64,000 bases of DNA from NCBI GenBank assembly GCA_945921355.1, contig CAMEKM010000002.1:1-64000 (forward strand), in the 5' to 3' direction. Source of the stretch: an uncultured Bacteroidales bacterium (lineage in GTDB: Bacteria; Bacteroidota; Bacteroidia; Bacteroidales; Paludibacteraceae). The notes under the pieces are model-generated. The model ran no database searches. It worked only from the letters and a program-made list of their open reading frames with translations, and had not been told where the DNA came from. Made by a program: the position numbers and the translations under genes. Within the stretch, counting starts at the first letter, position 1. The number at the start of each line of letters is the position of its first letter. Positions 24,048-33,896 of the stretch are shown here, piece by piece.

Positions 24048-25673
24048 ATGAAACACCTCCTTACCATTATTGCAATTTGTTTGCTTTGCACGGTCGCGCA
24101 GGCGGCTGAGACTGAAGCCGCATTGGCTGCTTTTAACAGACAGGTCGACGCCTCCAACGCCGAGCGTTTCTTCTCCTGCTTGGAAGAAGAAGGTTTTTTG
24201 GACGAACCTGTCAGTTTCCGGAGAGAGACTTCCCATGACTCTCTCTCTGCCATGGTCTGGTATTGGGCGGCGGAATATTACTATGACGCCCAGGATTTCA
24301 TGCTCTCCGAGCATTACGGTCTGCGCGCACTGCCGCTCTGCAAGGCCATCGGCGACAAGACGATGGAGGCGGATTGCGCTTCCCTCCTCAGTATCGTCTA
24401 TGTGCGCCTCGGTGACTTCAACAACGCCGTCACATATGCCGAGTATTGCAACAAACTGGATGTCGAGAGCGGGGACCCCAATAAGATAGCTTCGTCCTAT
24501 AACACCCTCGCGGGTATCTATATGTCCATGAGGCAGCCGAACGAGGCGGAGAAATATATCCTGAGGGCTATTAATTATATCGAAGATACGGATAATATGC
24601 CCCGCAAAGCGGTCATCTACGGCATGGCGTCCGAGGTGTACCAGCATAAAGCGATGCCGGAACAGACGCTCAATTATGCTACGGAGGCGCTGAAAATCGA
24701 GCAGAAACTGGGCAGAATGGACAAAGCGGCTATCCGCCGGACGCAGCGCGCGGCTGCGCTCATCGTCCTCGAATGCTACGATGAAGCCGAGAAAGAGCTT
24801 ACCGAGGCTATTCCTGTTATCGAAGCGTCGGGCAATTACCACTCCCTCGCTATCGCCTATAACCATATGGGGGACCTCCTCTATGTCACCGGTCGCAACA
24901 CCGAGGGCGCGGAGTATTACAACAAAGCCCTGCCGATCTTCATGGCGCAGCATGATATATATAATGAAGCGCACACGCGCAAGGGCCTGCGCGAGACGCT
25001 CCGGGGGAGCGACCCAGAAGCGGCGCTCGAGCACGGCGACCGGTTCGAACATCTGCGTGACTCTATCTATGACCACGAGACCAATGCCAACTTGTCCCAG
25101 TTCGCTACGAAGATGGAGAATGACATCCTCCAGCAGATCAACCTGAAACAGCGCGTCCGGACTATTGTCAGCATCTCGGTCATCTGTACTTTCTTCGTTC
25201 TCATGGCGCTGATATAGTATATCTTCTACCGGCGCAGACAGAAACTGCAGATCGAGCATTTCAACAACCTGCTCATAGAGGTAGAGAGGCTGCGCAGGCA
25301 GGAACAAGCGAAACAGGCTGTTGAGAAGGAATGCACGACGGAGTCAGATATCTTCCTGGTGCGAGTCGTGGAGTATATCAATAATAATCTCACTACCGAC
25401 AAACTCACGGTGGAAGATATGTCGAACGCCCTCTGTATGTCGGTTTCTACCTTCCGCAGACGCATGCTCACTATCACCAAGGGCTCGCCGAAGGCCTTTA
25501 TCAATACGATTCGTATCAACAAGGCGAAAGAGCTGCTATCTTCTTCCTCGTTGCCGGTCAACGAGATCGCTACCCGATGCGGTTACAAAGAGGCGAACTC
25601 CTTCATACGCGCCTTCCAGCGCGACACCGGCATCTCGCCTGCCAAATGGAGGGAGAAAAACAAACAGCAATAA
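24048..25673 (+). pseudogene. TPR-AraC transcriptional regulator interrupted by an in-frame TAG
   Basis: The first part (24048-25217, 389 aa) has a signal peptide (KHLLTIIAICLLCTVAQAAE), several tetratricopeptide repeats and part of a transmembrane helix (TIVSISVICTFFVLMALI), then TAG. The same frame continues with YIFYRRRQRKLQIEHF, a coiled-coil and an AraC-type DNA-binding domain (YINNNLTTDKLTVEDMSNAL ... EIATRCGYKEANSFIRAFQR) to 25673. Together these make the usual periplasmic TPR, membrane helix, cytoplasmic AraC layout of Bacteroidota one-piece sensors. A Tyr codon mutated to TAG inside LIYYIF is the simplest explanation. The gene is richer in G+C than its neighbours. A second start could make a soluble AraC fragment. 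Confidence 0.8.
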
Positions 25674-25689
25674 GCGGAATTTTACCATT

Positions 25690-25717
25690 AAACGCGTCCT
25701 CGGGGCGCGTTTTTTTT
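25690..25717 (+). terminator. Intrinsic terminator of the regulator
   Basis: AAACGCG / CGCGTTT with an intervening loop is followed by eight T residues, 17 bp after the AraC-domain stop. Confidence 0.85.
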
Positions 25718-25737
25718 GTTATATATTGCGTTTTTGC

Positions 25738-25802
25738 ACGATTTTGTAGATTTTTTGGATGAAAATGATGAATGCTCTTTCGGGAAAAAGCAGTACTTTT
25801 GC
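25738..25802 (+). promoter_or_regulatory. Promoter with the shared upstream element
   Basis: ACGATTTTGTAGATTTTTT (25738-25756) and TGAAAATGATG (25760-25770) precede TACTTTTGC (25794-25802). The element repeats the one upstream of the TPR/AraC gene, which suggests that both promoters bind the same regulator. Confidence 0.7.
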
Positions 25803-25842
25803 ACCGTATTAATAACTAACGACTCTTAAAACAACAACCATT

Positions 25843-28467
25843 ATGAGAAAATTTTTACTTTTATTCGTAGCTCTCTGTTGTGCAGGATTGGCAAATGCCA
25901 CAGAAGGTGCCCTGCACGGTGCGTTTACCATTAATAAATATGGTGACCAAGTTGTTTTTTCAAAAGGCAATTTGCAATTTAATGCTGCTAAAGGCACTCA
26001 TTCTTGTGTAGATGGAACTACAGCTAAAGGAACGTGGCGATTTGCTGAAAGACAATATGACTTTGTAGGAGACACTACCATCGGAAGTGTATATGAGGGT
26101 GGCAATAAATGCAACAATTTACTCGTTGATGAGAACTATAATGGTTGGATTGACAATTTTGGTTGGGGAACCAGTGGTTATGACAACACGGCCAATGACC
26201 CTCGTGCCATCCATTTCCAGCCATGGGACACCTCTTCTGACACCATCCATATCGGCGACCCGACAGAGACCGCCAAATACAATCCCTTTGGTTATGGTCC
26301 GTCGGCTTACATTATGAGATACTCATCTCTTATCCGGCAGAGCCGAAACTACGACTGGGGAGTGTATAATTCCATCGAAAACGGTGGTAATGCGCCCGAT
26401 TTGTGGCGTTCGCTATCAGGCCCGGAATGGGACTATATGATAAAAGAAAGGCCAAATGCAGATAAATTACGCAACCTGGCATACGTTTGTGGTGTAAACG
26501 GAGCATTATTATTCCCTGATAATTTCAAATTGCCTGACGGTCTTTCGTTTACGGAAGATAAAGCTCAATGGGCGAACAATGTATATGATGAAGTTGCATG
26601 GCAAAAATTAGAGGCCGCAGGTGCTGTCTTTTTACCTGCTGCAGGAACAGCATCTACAGGGTGCGACTATTGGACATCTGGCGATGAAGCCAATCATCGT
26701 GCCAATATGCTACATCTTGATGTAAAGAATAATTATTCTTCTGGCAGAGTATTGGTGCTGGAGACGAAAAACGAATCAAAACGCTTTTTTGTTCGCTTAG
26801 TGCAAGATATTCCGCACGAGAAACCATCTATTGCTTCGGAAAAGACTTTAACGGGTGTATTTTCTGTAAGTGCCGAAACAAAGGTTAATTTCTCACAAGG
26901 CAATTTACAATGCTACCCGACCACCAACCCTGCTGTCAACACATGGCAGTTTGCTGAGAACCAATTCGATTTTTTGGGTATGGAAAACGAGAATATCCGT
27001 GGCAGAATTCCCCTCAATACATGGATAGATCTTTTTACATGGGGTTCCGGAGATGACCCTGCTTATAGGAACGATCTATATGCACCTTTTACAGAATGGG
27101 GACTAAGCGGCATTGAGAACGGAGGTGGATACGAATGGCGAACCATGACGAAGGACGAATGGATATATTTGTTCCGTGGAAGAGAGAATGCAGAGAATCT
27201 GTTTGGACTGGGAAAAATAGGTACTGTAAGCGGGTTAATTTTGCTTCCTGACGAATGGATTTTGCCAAGCGGGGCAGTATTCTATCCTGCTACTTCTACA
27301 TCTTTCTATTGGGACGAGGAAAATCACCGGTACGGCAGTGATACCAAATCAGGTTTTAATGACAACTCCTATACGACCAACCAATGGCGGTTGATGGAAG
27401 CTGCGGGCGCAGTATTTTTGCCTGCTGCTTTATTCGGATTTTATGGAGCAGTACTGGATCAGAACATTGGAGGAGGCTATTGGGCCTCTGACGGCATAGA
27501 CGGATTGGGAGGTTTTCAGGTCAGGTTCTATGCAGACAAAATAAATCTGCCAAGCACATCGGTTTTGAGTTTTTGTTATGGAAGTGCCGTTCGTATGGTT
27601 AGGGAAGTACAAGTAGCGCCAAAGGCATTGACAGGTCGATTCTCTGTTGCCACTGATAAGCAAGTTATCTTCTCGCAAGGTAATCTGCAATACAAAGCCT
27701 CCTCTAACGAATGGTCATTCGCAAATAACCAATATAGTATGATAGGTTATCAGAATGAAAATATCGCTGCCAACTACTCCGGCTGGATCGACCTCTTCGG
27801 ATGGGGAACAGGTAACAATCCTGTAGAAACATCCAAAGAATCTGCGCCGTATGCTTCTTTCTCCGATTGGACGGCAAACCCCATCGTAAACGGGAATAAC
27901 GAGACATGGTACACACTCTCTGCCGAAGAATGGGATTATCTACTCAACAAACGTACCGATGCGGCTAACCTGAAAGGTCTGGCGGTGGTGAATGACATAA
28001 AGGGATATATACTACTTCCTGACAACTGGACTACCCCTTTGATTCTGACTTTCACCCCCACCCCGAACGACTACACCACGAATGTATATACGTTGGGAGA
28101 TTGGGAACTGATGGAGGCAGCTGGTGCTGTGTTCTTACCTGCAGCAGGAGACCGCCTCGGCACAGACATCAACTCCATCAAAGCCGGAAATGGCCATTAT
28201 TGGACATCTACTCCATCATCTGAGTATTCTAATATGGCGCAAGCGATGATGTTTACCTCCTATGCTCCTGCAAGAGTCAGTGATGCCATGGTTCAAATGG
28301 GCTGTGCTGTCCGACCGGCGCGTGAAGTCAAAGCTACTGAAGTGATTGAGCTATCTACCTCTGGCTCCTCCCTGAAGGGAAGAGCCAATAAACTCCTCCG
28401 CAACGGTCAGCTCCTCATCGAGCGTGATGGCAAGATCTATAACGCCCAAGGCGCGCAGGTGAGATAA
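25843..28467 (+). CDS. Large secreted protein with three repeated domains
   Basis: The 874-residue protein has a signal peptide (RKFLLLFVALCCAGLANA). Three homologous domains of about 260 residues follow, each beginning G-x-F-(S/T)-(V/I)-x(5)-V-x-FS-x-GNLQ (near residues 23, 345 and 590) and containing SGW/NGWIDxFGWGT, EWDYL, LLPDxW and AAGAVFLPAAG. The family is common in gut Bacteroidales, and I know no assigned function. Residues 845-874 form a tail ending GKIYNAQGAQVR that is shared with three other proteins here and may be a sorting signal. A shared element sits in its promoter. Confidence 0.8.
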   Translation: MRKFLLLFVALCCAGLANATEGALHGAFTINKYGDQVVFSKGNLQFNAAKGTHSCVDGTTAKGTWRFAERQYDFVGDTTIGSVYEGGNKCNNLLVDENYNGWIDNFGWGTSGYDNTANDPRAIHFQPWDTSSDTIHIGDPTETAKYNPFGYGPSAYIMRYSSLIRQSRNYDWGVYNSIENGGNAPDLWRSLSGPEWDYMIKERPNADKLRNLAYVCGVNGALLFPDNFKLPDGLSFTEDKAQWANNVYDEVAWQKLEAAGAVFLPAAGTASTGCDYWTSGDEANHRANMLHLDVKNNYSSGRVLVLETKNESKRFFVRLVQDIPHEKPSIASEKTLTGVFSVSAETKVNFSQGNLQCYPTTNPAVNTWQFAENQFDFLGMENENIRGRIPLNTWIDLFTWGSGDDPAYRNDLYAPFTEWGLSGIENGGGYEWRTMTKDEWIYLFRGRENAENLFGLGKIGTVSGLILLPDEWILPSGAVFYPATSTSFYWDEENHRYGSDTKSGFNDNSYTTNQWRLMEAAGAVFLPAALFGFYGAVLDQNIGGGYWASDGIDGLGGFQVRFYADKINLPSTSVLSFCYGSAVRMVREVQVAPKALTGRFSVATDKQVIFSQGNLQYKASSNEWSFANNQYSMIGYQNENIAANYSGWIDLFGWGTGNNPVETSKESAPYASFSDWTANPIVNGNNETWYTLSAEEWDYLLNKRTDAANLKGLAVVNDIKGYILLPDNWTTPLILTFTPTPNDYTTNVYTLGDWELMEAAGAVFLPAAGDRLGTDINSIKAGNGHYWTSTPSSEYSNMAQAMMFTSYAPARVSDAMVQMGCAVRPAREVKATEVIELSTSGSSLKGRANKLLRNGQLLIERDGKIYNAQGAQVR

Positions 28468-28476
28468 GCTTCTCAG

Positions 28477-28503
28477 CCATGCAGGGCTGATTACCCTGCA
28501 TGG
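28477..28503 (+). terminator. Conserved 3' hairpin, copy 1
   Basis: CCATGCAGGG-CTGATTA-CCCTGCATGG is a perfect 10-bp stem that starts 9 bp after the stop codon. Identical copies lie at 32268-32294 and 34153-34179. Confidence 0.85.
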
Positions 28504-28540
28504 TTACTAAAGAGATCTTTGACATAATGGATTACCGAAC

Positions 28541-29719
28541 TCAGTAGTTTAGACCGAACGCCCAAAGAGGCACCACATTGAGAAAACCGTATTCGATGTC
28601 ATCCTTTACGACAATGCCGTTGGGGACATCTTCTATCTGTTTGTTGCCTTTCTTTCTTCCGCCGATCTCAAAGGTGTACTCACCAACTGTGAAATCCGAG
28701 ACACGAGAAGAAAGCACGTCATTGTTGACACGCATCTGGTTGTAAAAGAAAGTCTCACGCAGGTTGCCGGTGTCCGGCTTGCCATATGCGAGAACGGTCA
28801 TTAGACTGGGGTTGTCAATATAAACTTTCTCCACTTTGCCGAGACCACGCAAACCACCCGTGTTGTCCCTTAGCTGACCAATCATGCCGGCTTTCTCCAG
28901 ATAGACGAGGTAGTCGGATATGTTGTTCTTACTGACTCCTACTTCCTGAGACAAACTTTCTGCGTTGGGTTTCATCGGGGCAATACCCGAGATGACACCT
29001 AACAGTTGTATCAGTTTGCGTGCAGTAGATGCTTTTAAATCCGCGTATTGAGCAATATCTGATTCGATGGTCTGGCGCACAATCTGCTCGATAAGAAGTG
29101 CAAAATCCGGCTCGTTACCAAAAGGGTAATAGCCGTTTTGCAGGTACTGTTTGAAGTACATTAACGGATGTTCCATTTGATTATAGACTTTCGTTTCGTG
29201 CGCCAATATCTGCTCCAATGAATAAGCAGGCAAATTTATGTGGTGAAACAATGCCAGATATTCACGAAAACTTAACCCCTGCATGTGGTATATCGGTGCT
29301 CGGCGGCTCAAGTCTGCCTCACCGTCTATGATGTCCAGTATGGAGGATCCGGTGAAAACCACCTTGAGCGTCTCGTGAGTGTCGTAGATTTGTTTTAACT
29401 CGCGCGACCAGTTCTTGTACTTGTGCACCTCGTCGATATACAAACGGACACCGCCGTATTTAACAAAGGTATCTGCCAACTCTACAAGCGTGTGCGTTGC
29501 GAGATACATGGAGTCGGCAGAGACATACAGACTCCGCTCGCGGTCGGGACTTTGCGCCAGATGTTGCAAAAGAATGGTCGATTTGCCTACTCCGCGCGGA
29601 CCCACAAGCCCGAACATACGCCCGTTCCATTTGATGCGGTCGTACATATAACGGCGAAAAGAAGTCGGCGTCTTACGCAGTTGCTCGTTTTGATACGCAA
29701 TCAGTGAATTGTCTATCAT
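28541..29719 (-). CDS. AAA-family ATPase (AAA_14/DUF4143-like)
   Basis: The 392-residue protein has Walker A GPRGVGKST (40-48), Walker B VRLYIDEVHKYKNW (about 90-103), the sensor VVFTGSS and a C-terminal region with a winged-helix-like segment (NAESLSQEVGVSKNNISDYL) and YTFEIGGRKKG. It belongs to the same broad family as the gene at 18891 but is clearly diverged. Function is unknown. ATG 29719 is used; the frame also has a TTG two codons upstream. A canonical promoter lies 28 bp before the start. It is convergent with the secreted-protein gene. Confidence 0.82.
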   Translation of the reverse strand: MIDNSLIAYQNEQLRKTPTSFRRYMYDRIKWNGRMFGLVGPRGVGKSTILLQHLAQSPDRERSLYVSADSMYLATHTLVELADTFVKYGGVRLYIDEVHKYKNWSRELKQIYDTHETLKVVFTGSSILDIIDGEADLSRRAPIYHMQGLSFREYLALFHHINLPAYSLEQILAHETKVYNQMEHPLMYFKQYLQNGYYPFGNEPDFALLIEQIVRQTIESDIAQYADLKASTARKLIQLLGVISGIAPMKPNAESLSQEVGVSKNNISDYLVYLEKAGMIGQLRDNTGGLRGLGKVEKVYIDNPSLMTVLAYGKPDTGNLRETFFYNQMRVNNDVLSSRVSDFTVGEYTFEIGGRKKGNKQIEDVPNGIVVKDDIEYGFLNVVPLWAFGLNY

Positions 29720-29746
29720 ACACAAAGAGATTTAACGTTTCTGGCT

Positions 29747-29778
29747 GCAAAGGTACTGCATTTTTATGATATATGCAA
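29747..29778 (-). promoter_or_regulatory. Promoter of the minus-strand ATPase gene
   Basis: On the minus strand TTG (29778-29776) and TACCTTTGC (29755-29747) are 20 nt apart. Confidence 0.87.
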
Positions 29779-29858
29779 ATATATTTGCTAAAAAAATCAC
29801 TCATTGAGGGAGATTTTAATACAAATAAGCACTTATTGAGGGATAAATAGGAGCAGAC

Positions 29859-29878
29859 TTGCACTTTCTAAGGTGCAA
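29859..29878. promoter_or_regulatory. Dyad upstream of the LRR gene
   Basis: TTGCAC-TTTCTAAG-GTGCAA is a perfect 6-bp dyad in the gap between two divergent genes. It could be an operator; no standard promoter was found for the LRR gene. Confidence 0.4.
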
Positions 29879-29923
29879 TATGCCTTAACGGTAATCCAAT
29901 AAATGTTTTTTGAAACAACAAAA

Positions 29924-29993
29924 TCAAAACAAACTAACATAACAAACGACTTTCAAACTGACGAGGCAACAGGATAAACAGCCAACAAATTTT
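29924..29993 (+). repeat. Conserved 5' leader, copy 1 (copy 2 at 34182-34252)
   Basis: The 70 bp before the LRR gene (AACAAACTAACATAACAAAC, ACTTTCAAACTGACGAGGCA, ACAGGATAAACAGCCAACAA) recur almost unchanged before the gene at 34253. Both proteins also start MRKK/MRKI. Confidence 0.88.
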
Positions 29994-32258
29994 ATGAGAA
30001 AAATTTTACTTTCTATCGTCGCTGCCATCATGGCTATCACCTCCGTTCAGGCGGAACGAATTGATTATCCTGGTCCAACCGATGAGGGGCGTTTATCAAC
30101 AGCTATTTACATTTACGATGATGGGTTTAATGCTATCTGTTGGTGTTACAATGACGACATGACGGCAGAATACCAAGTAATTAGTTATACGTTAGGCAAA
30201 GATTTAAACATTGTTATTCCGAACACAGTCAGTAAAAATGGAAAGACCTATACAGTAACGGATTTATTGGGTGTGATGAGTAATCAAGTGGTATCTATTA
30301 CATTGCCTGCCGGTTTGAAGAAGTTGCGTGCGCATATCTTGGAAAATGAACCGATAACTTTGATCGACATTCCTGCGTCGGTGGACTCTATTGGCAATTA
30401 TGCTTTTAACAACTGTCAACTAAATTCTCTTATTATGCTTAACAGTAGTTTGAAAGCTATCGGAGATTTCAGTTTCCACAGCAATCAACTCGCGATAGTT
30501 AATATTCCTGCTTCGGTCGAGCACATAGGAGTTAGTGCATTTCAGGCAAATAACATGACCTCGCTTACGCTTAATGAAGGTTTGACCGAAATCGGAGGTG
30601 CTGCATTTGCTGATAACAATATTGCAGATGTTTTATTGCCTTCAACGCTTAATTCCATCGGAGTAGGTGCTTTTGCGTCAAATAAAATGAACGAGATTGT
30701 TATCCCGGATGCCGTCACTTCGCTTGGAGAACGGGCTTTTGCATATTGTCCGCTGACAAACATTACCTTTGGTGGCGGAGTCAAAGTGCTCGAACCGGAA
30801 GTGTTCTTGGGTGCACTTGATAACTTACAGACGCTGACAGTACACGACGGCGTGGAAGAAATAAGTGATGAGACTTTTAAGGGTTGTTATAAATTAGCCC
30901 AAGTAGAACTTCCTTCTTCACTCAAACGAATTGGAAACAACGCATTTTATGCTACCGCCATCGCTTCTTTGACAACCCCTGCTTCTATTGGAGAGAGTGC
31001 GTTTGAGAATTGTCACAATCTGACATCCGTTACCCTTTTGGATGGAGCGGAGTATGTCGGTCCGAGGGCGTTTAGATATGATGCGGCATTGACAGAGTTT
31101 ACCGCCGGTCGTTCGCTCAAGTCAATCGGAGAATCAGCTTTTTATGGCTGCGAGCAAATGGGAAAGGCCTATCTCGGAGAACAGTTACAAACCATCGGGG
31201 ACAATGCTTTTGATGAATGTAAATCCCTTGCTGACGTTACTATGCCGCAAACTGTCGAGCAAATCGGGGACTATGCTTTCTTTAGCGCGCCTGTTCGTGA
31301 ACTGACTACTGCTGCCAATATAGGAACCGCAGCATTCCAGAATTGTGACAGCCTGCGCTCGGTTATTTTCTTGGACGGCGTTGAAACAATCGGAGACGCG
31401 GCTTTCTCTCATGCCGATTCTTTGGAAACGGTTGTATTTCCCAATACGTTGGTCTCTATAGGCGATGAAGCATTCCAACAAAATGTGAATCTGCGGGTTA
31501 TCAATCTACCCAAGGGTGTGAAGAAAATAGGTAAAGACGCTTTCTATTGGTGTGTACAAGCAGAACGAATCATATTGAGCGATTTAGATACAATCCCAGA
31601 CGGAGCATTTGCGTATTGCGGTTCGTACACAAAAAAAATAGGGGAACTGCAAATCCCTAATTCTGTTAAATGCATAGGTAGACAAACTTTTATTGGACTC
31701 CCTATCAGCAAACTTTCTATTGGTGAAGCAGTTGACTCTATAGGGCAAGAAGCTTTTGCTAATAATGACAAAATATCTTCTATTATTGCTTATCCTACCA
31801 CCGCGCCCCGTAGCGCCAAGGATGCGTTTGATTATGTTCCGACAACAGCGGTAGTAACTGTTCCTTGCTCCGCATTGGAATCCTATCGCACAGAGTGGGA
31901 CCATTTCACTAATTTTACCGGAGTTGTGGCTATCCAAGGTATAAGCGAAGATGAAATGAAAGGAAAAGTAACGGTTACTTTCTCCGGCGATTGCGCAAGT
32001 TCTGTGGCGGTACTTTATGCCGAAGCGAATGACGGATTTGCTTTTGACCATTGGTCTGACGGTAACACCGACAACCCGAGGGTTATTACTTCTACAGAGC
32101 CACAAACGTTCATCGCATATTTTAAAGAAATAACGCAAGGGATTGAGCAGATTCTTGTGCCGCAGGATAATGCCCGCAAATATATGATCAACGGTCAGAT
32201 CTACATCGCCCTACCCGACGGCAAGACCTATAACGCCCAAGGCGCACAGGTAAGATAA
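29994..32258 (+). CDS. BspA-type leucine-rich repeat secreted protein
   Basis: The 754-residue protein has a signal peptide (RKILLSIVAAIMAITSVQAE), then about 20 BspA/TpLRR repeats of 22-23 residues with the pattern IPASVxxIGxxAFxxNxLxxLxL (residues about 90-620). A short beta domain with WSDGNTDNPRVI follows, then a C-terminal tail ending GKTYNAQGAQVR. BspA-like proteins sit on the surface and bind host or matrix proteins in other species; the ligand here is unknown. The 3' untranslated hairpin and the 5' leader are shared with neighbouring secreted-protein genes. Confidence 0.88.
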   Translation: MRKILLSIVAAIMAITSVQAERIDYPGPTDEGRLSTAIYIYDDGFNAICWCYNDDMTAEYQVISYTLGKDLNIVIPNTVSKNGKTYTVTDLLGVMSNQVVSITLPAGLKKLRAHILENEPITLIDIPASVDSIGNYAFNNCQLNSLIMLNSSLKAIGDFSFHSNQLAIVNIPASVEHIGVSAFQANNMTSLTLNEGLTEIGGAAFADNNIADVLLPSTLNSIGVGAFASNKMNEIVIPDAVTSLGERAFAYCPLTNITFGGGVKVLEPEVFLGALDNLQTLTVHDGVEEISDETFKGCYKLAQVELPSSLKRIGNNAFYATAIASLTTPASIGESAFENCHNLTSVTLLDGAEYVGPRAFRYDAALTEFTAGRSLKSIGESAFYGCEQMGKAYLGEQLQTIGDNAFDECKSLADVTMPQTVEQIGDYAFFSAPVRELTTAANIGTAAFQNCDSLRSVIFLDGVETIGDAAFSHADSLETVVFPNTLVSIGDEAFQQNVNLRVINLPKGVKKIGKDAFYWCVQAERIILSDLDTIPDGAFAYCGSYTKKIGELQIPNSVKCIGRQTFIGLPISKLSIGEAVDSIGQEAFANNDKISSIIAYPTTAPRSAKDAFDYVPTTAVVTVPCSALESYRTEWDHFTNFTGVVAIQGISEDEMKGKVTVTFSGDCASSVAVLYAEANDGFAFDHWSDGNTDNPRVITSTEPQTFIAYFKEITQGIEQILVPQDNARKYMINGQIYIALPDGKTYNAQGAQVR

Positions 32259-32267
32259 GCTTCTCAG

Positions 32268-32294
32268 CCATGCAGGGCTGATTACCCTGCATGG
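32268..32294 (+). terminator. Conserved 3' hairpin, copy 2
   Basis: This hairpin is identical to that at 28477-28503 and has the same distance from the stop codon (9 bp). Confidence 0.85.
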
Positions 32295-32342
32295 TTACTA
32301 AACAAACTAACATAACTAACCACTCTTAAACAACTAAAAATT

Positions 32343-33896
32343 ATGCGTAAACTTTTACTTTCTCTGGCTGCGATTGTCAGCTACGCAACAGCCATTTGGG
32401 CTGTGCCTGCACCTATTAATGTCCATTGGGACAATGGCACCCTGAAATGGGAACTGCCCGCACTCACGAATGACAGTGTGTACGAGGGCATTTTCTTGAC
32501 ATTGTTCACCCAATCCGGTGATGAAATCTCTACGCTCGGCACAGGTGTCCGGACAAGCTACGATTTCTCGTCTGATTTATACAAAGGCAGAACCTATTTT
32601 GCCAAAGTCTCTTCTTATGCTAACCCCGGTGATATATATAGCGCCGAGGTCGTCAGCCCGGAATATACCGTTCCCGGTGTCAAAGACACCCTGGTCGTGC
32701 CGAATGTCACGCTCGACAACAACGGTACTGTTCAGTGGGGGTATATCGGTTATCTCTTCGTCCGCGCTACGCTTCAGAAAAAAAACGGGGAAGAATGGAC
32801 CGACCTCGCTACGCGCACCACTACCAACGGTTGGAACCGAAGTATCTCTTTCGACGCAATCACCACGCCGGGAACCTACCGCGCGGTAGCCGACGCCTTG
32901 CAGGGTACGGATGTCGTCATGCAGGGTATATCGGACGAACTGCTCATCGAGGAGATGTTCACGGTCACCTTCAATGCCCAAACCCTCTTTGCGAACCCTG
33001 AGGCTACGGTGGCTCCCAAGAAATCCAAAATAACCCTGCCTGCTGTCCCAGACGAGTATAAGTACCAAAGTAGCGGTAATACCCATATCTTCTATTGGTC
33101 CACCGATGCGGAGGGTAATACTCCTTGGAGATTTGATGAAGACTCGCTCATGCAGGACATCACCCTCTATGCACAATGGATCGAATGTCCCGCGCTCAAC
33201 CCTGTATGGGACGGCAAAATATGCCGGTGGACCATGACTGAAACACTGTTGGCGGCTTCAAAGGATCGCCAGGTCGCTGTCTATACCGAGAATGACAACT
33301 ACATCTTTGGATCAGGAGGAGATGCTATCGAAGACCACATTGACTTTGACTCCTCGAACTCGCTCTTTTTCCCTGGACGCAAGTATTCTTTTTCGGCCGG
33401 TGTAAGGGATTACTATTACAACGAGGTGGCGTTCAAGAGCGAACTGATGACGGTCGAAGGCGAGGCAGCTGTCCTGCCGCTGCAGAATATGCAGGTTGGA
33501 AAAGCCTCATCCGCCAAAGTGATTTGGGATAAACCGATAGACCTGCTCTACAAACGGCTTTGCAACCTCTACCAACGAAACAAATCAACGCTGGAATGGG
33601 ACAAGATTGCTACGATTGAAGACCCGTCTTCCACTTGGGCTAACAACTATGTGGAATTCAACCAGTCTCTTGACGACCAAGAGTATTACCGTATTGTTTG
33701 TCAGTTGTACCAGGGCGAATATCTGATTTACGAAGGCGAACTGTTCTACGGCACCAACCCTGCTACATCCATCGAAAACATGGATTCCGCAGCCGGTAAC
33801 CTGTCACCCGTCACCCATAAAGTCCTCCGCAACGGTCAGCTCCTCATCGAGCGTGACGGCAAGATCTTCAACGCCCAAGGCGCACAAGTAAAATAA
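32343..33896 (+). CDS. Secreted beta-rich protein with C-terminal tail
   Basis: The 517-residue protein has a signal peptide (RKLLLSLAAIVSYATAIWA). It appears to consist of fibronectin-like or Ig-like segments (INVHWDNGTLKWELPALTND; VPNVTLDNNGTVQWGYIG) with an InlB B-repeat-like domain at about 200-280 ending DITLYAQW. The final residues (KVLRNGQLLIERDGKIFN, then AQGAQVK) repeat the tail of the 25843 protein at both protein and DNA level. The role is unknown; a cell-surface location is inferred. Confidence 0.78.
   Translation: MRKLLLSLAAIVSYATAIWAVPAPINVHWDNGTLKWELPALTNDSVYEGIFLTLFTQSGDEISTLGTGVRTSYDFSSDLYKGRTYFAKVSSYANPGDIYSAEVVSPEYTVPGVKDTLVVPNVTLDNNGTVQWGYIGYLFVRATLQKKNGEEWTDLATRTTTNGWNRSISFDAITTPGTYRAVADALQGTDVVMQGISDELLIEEMFTVTFNAQTLFANPEATVAPKKSKITLPAVPDEYKYQSSGNTHIFYWSTDAEGNTPWRFDEDSLMQDITLYAQWIECPALNPVWDGKICRWTMTETLLAASKDRQVAVYTENDNYIFGSGGDAIEDHIDFDSSNSLFFPGRKYSFSAGVRDYYYNEVAFKSELMTVEGEAAVLPLQNMQVGKASSAKVIWDKPIDLLYKRLCNLYQRNKSTLEWDKIATIEDPSSTWANNYVEFNQSLDDQEYYRIVCQLYQGEYLIYEGELFYGTNPATSIENMDSAAGNLSPVTHKVLRNGQLLIERDGKIFNAQGAQVK

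Noticed and set aside
24030-25307. 425-codon open frame on the minus strand opposite the TPR gene
   Set aside because: It is antisense to well-formed TPR repeats and shows no recognisable domain.
24048-25673. TAG recoded as an amino acid in this genome
   Set aside because: gmk and other genes in the window end in TAG with no extension, so a single nonsense change is more likely.
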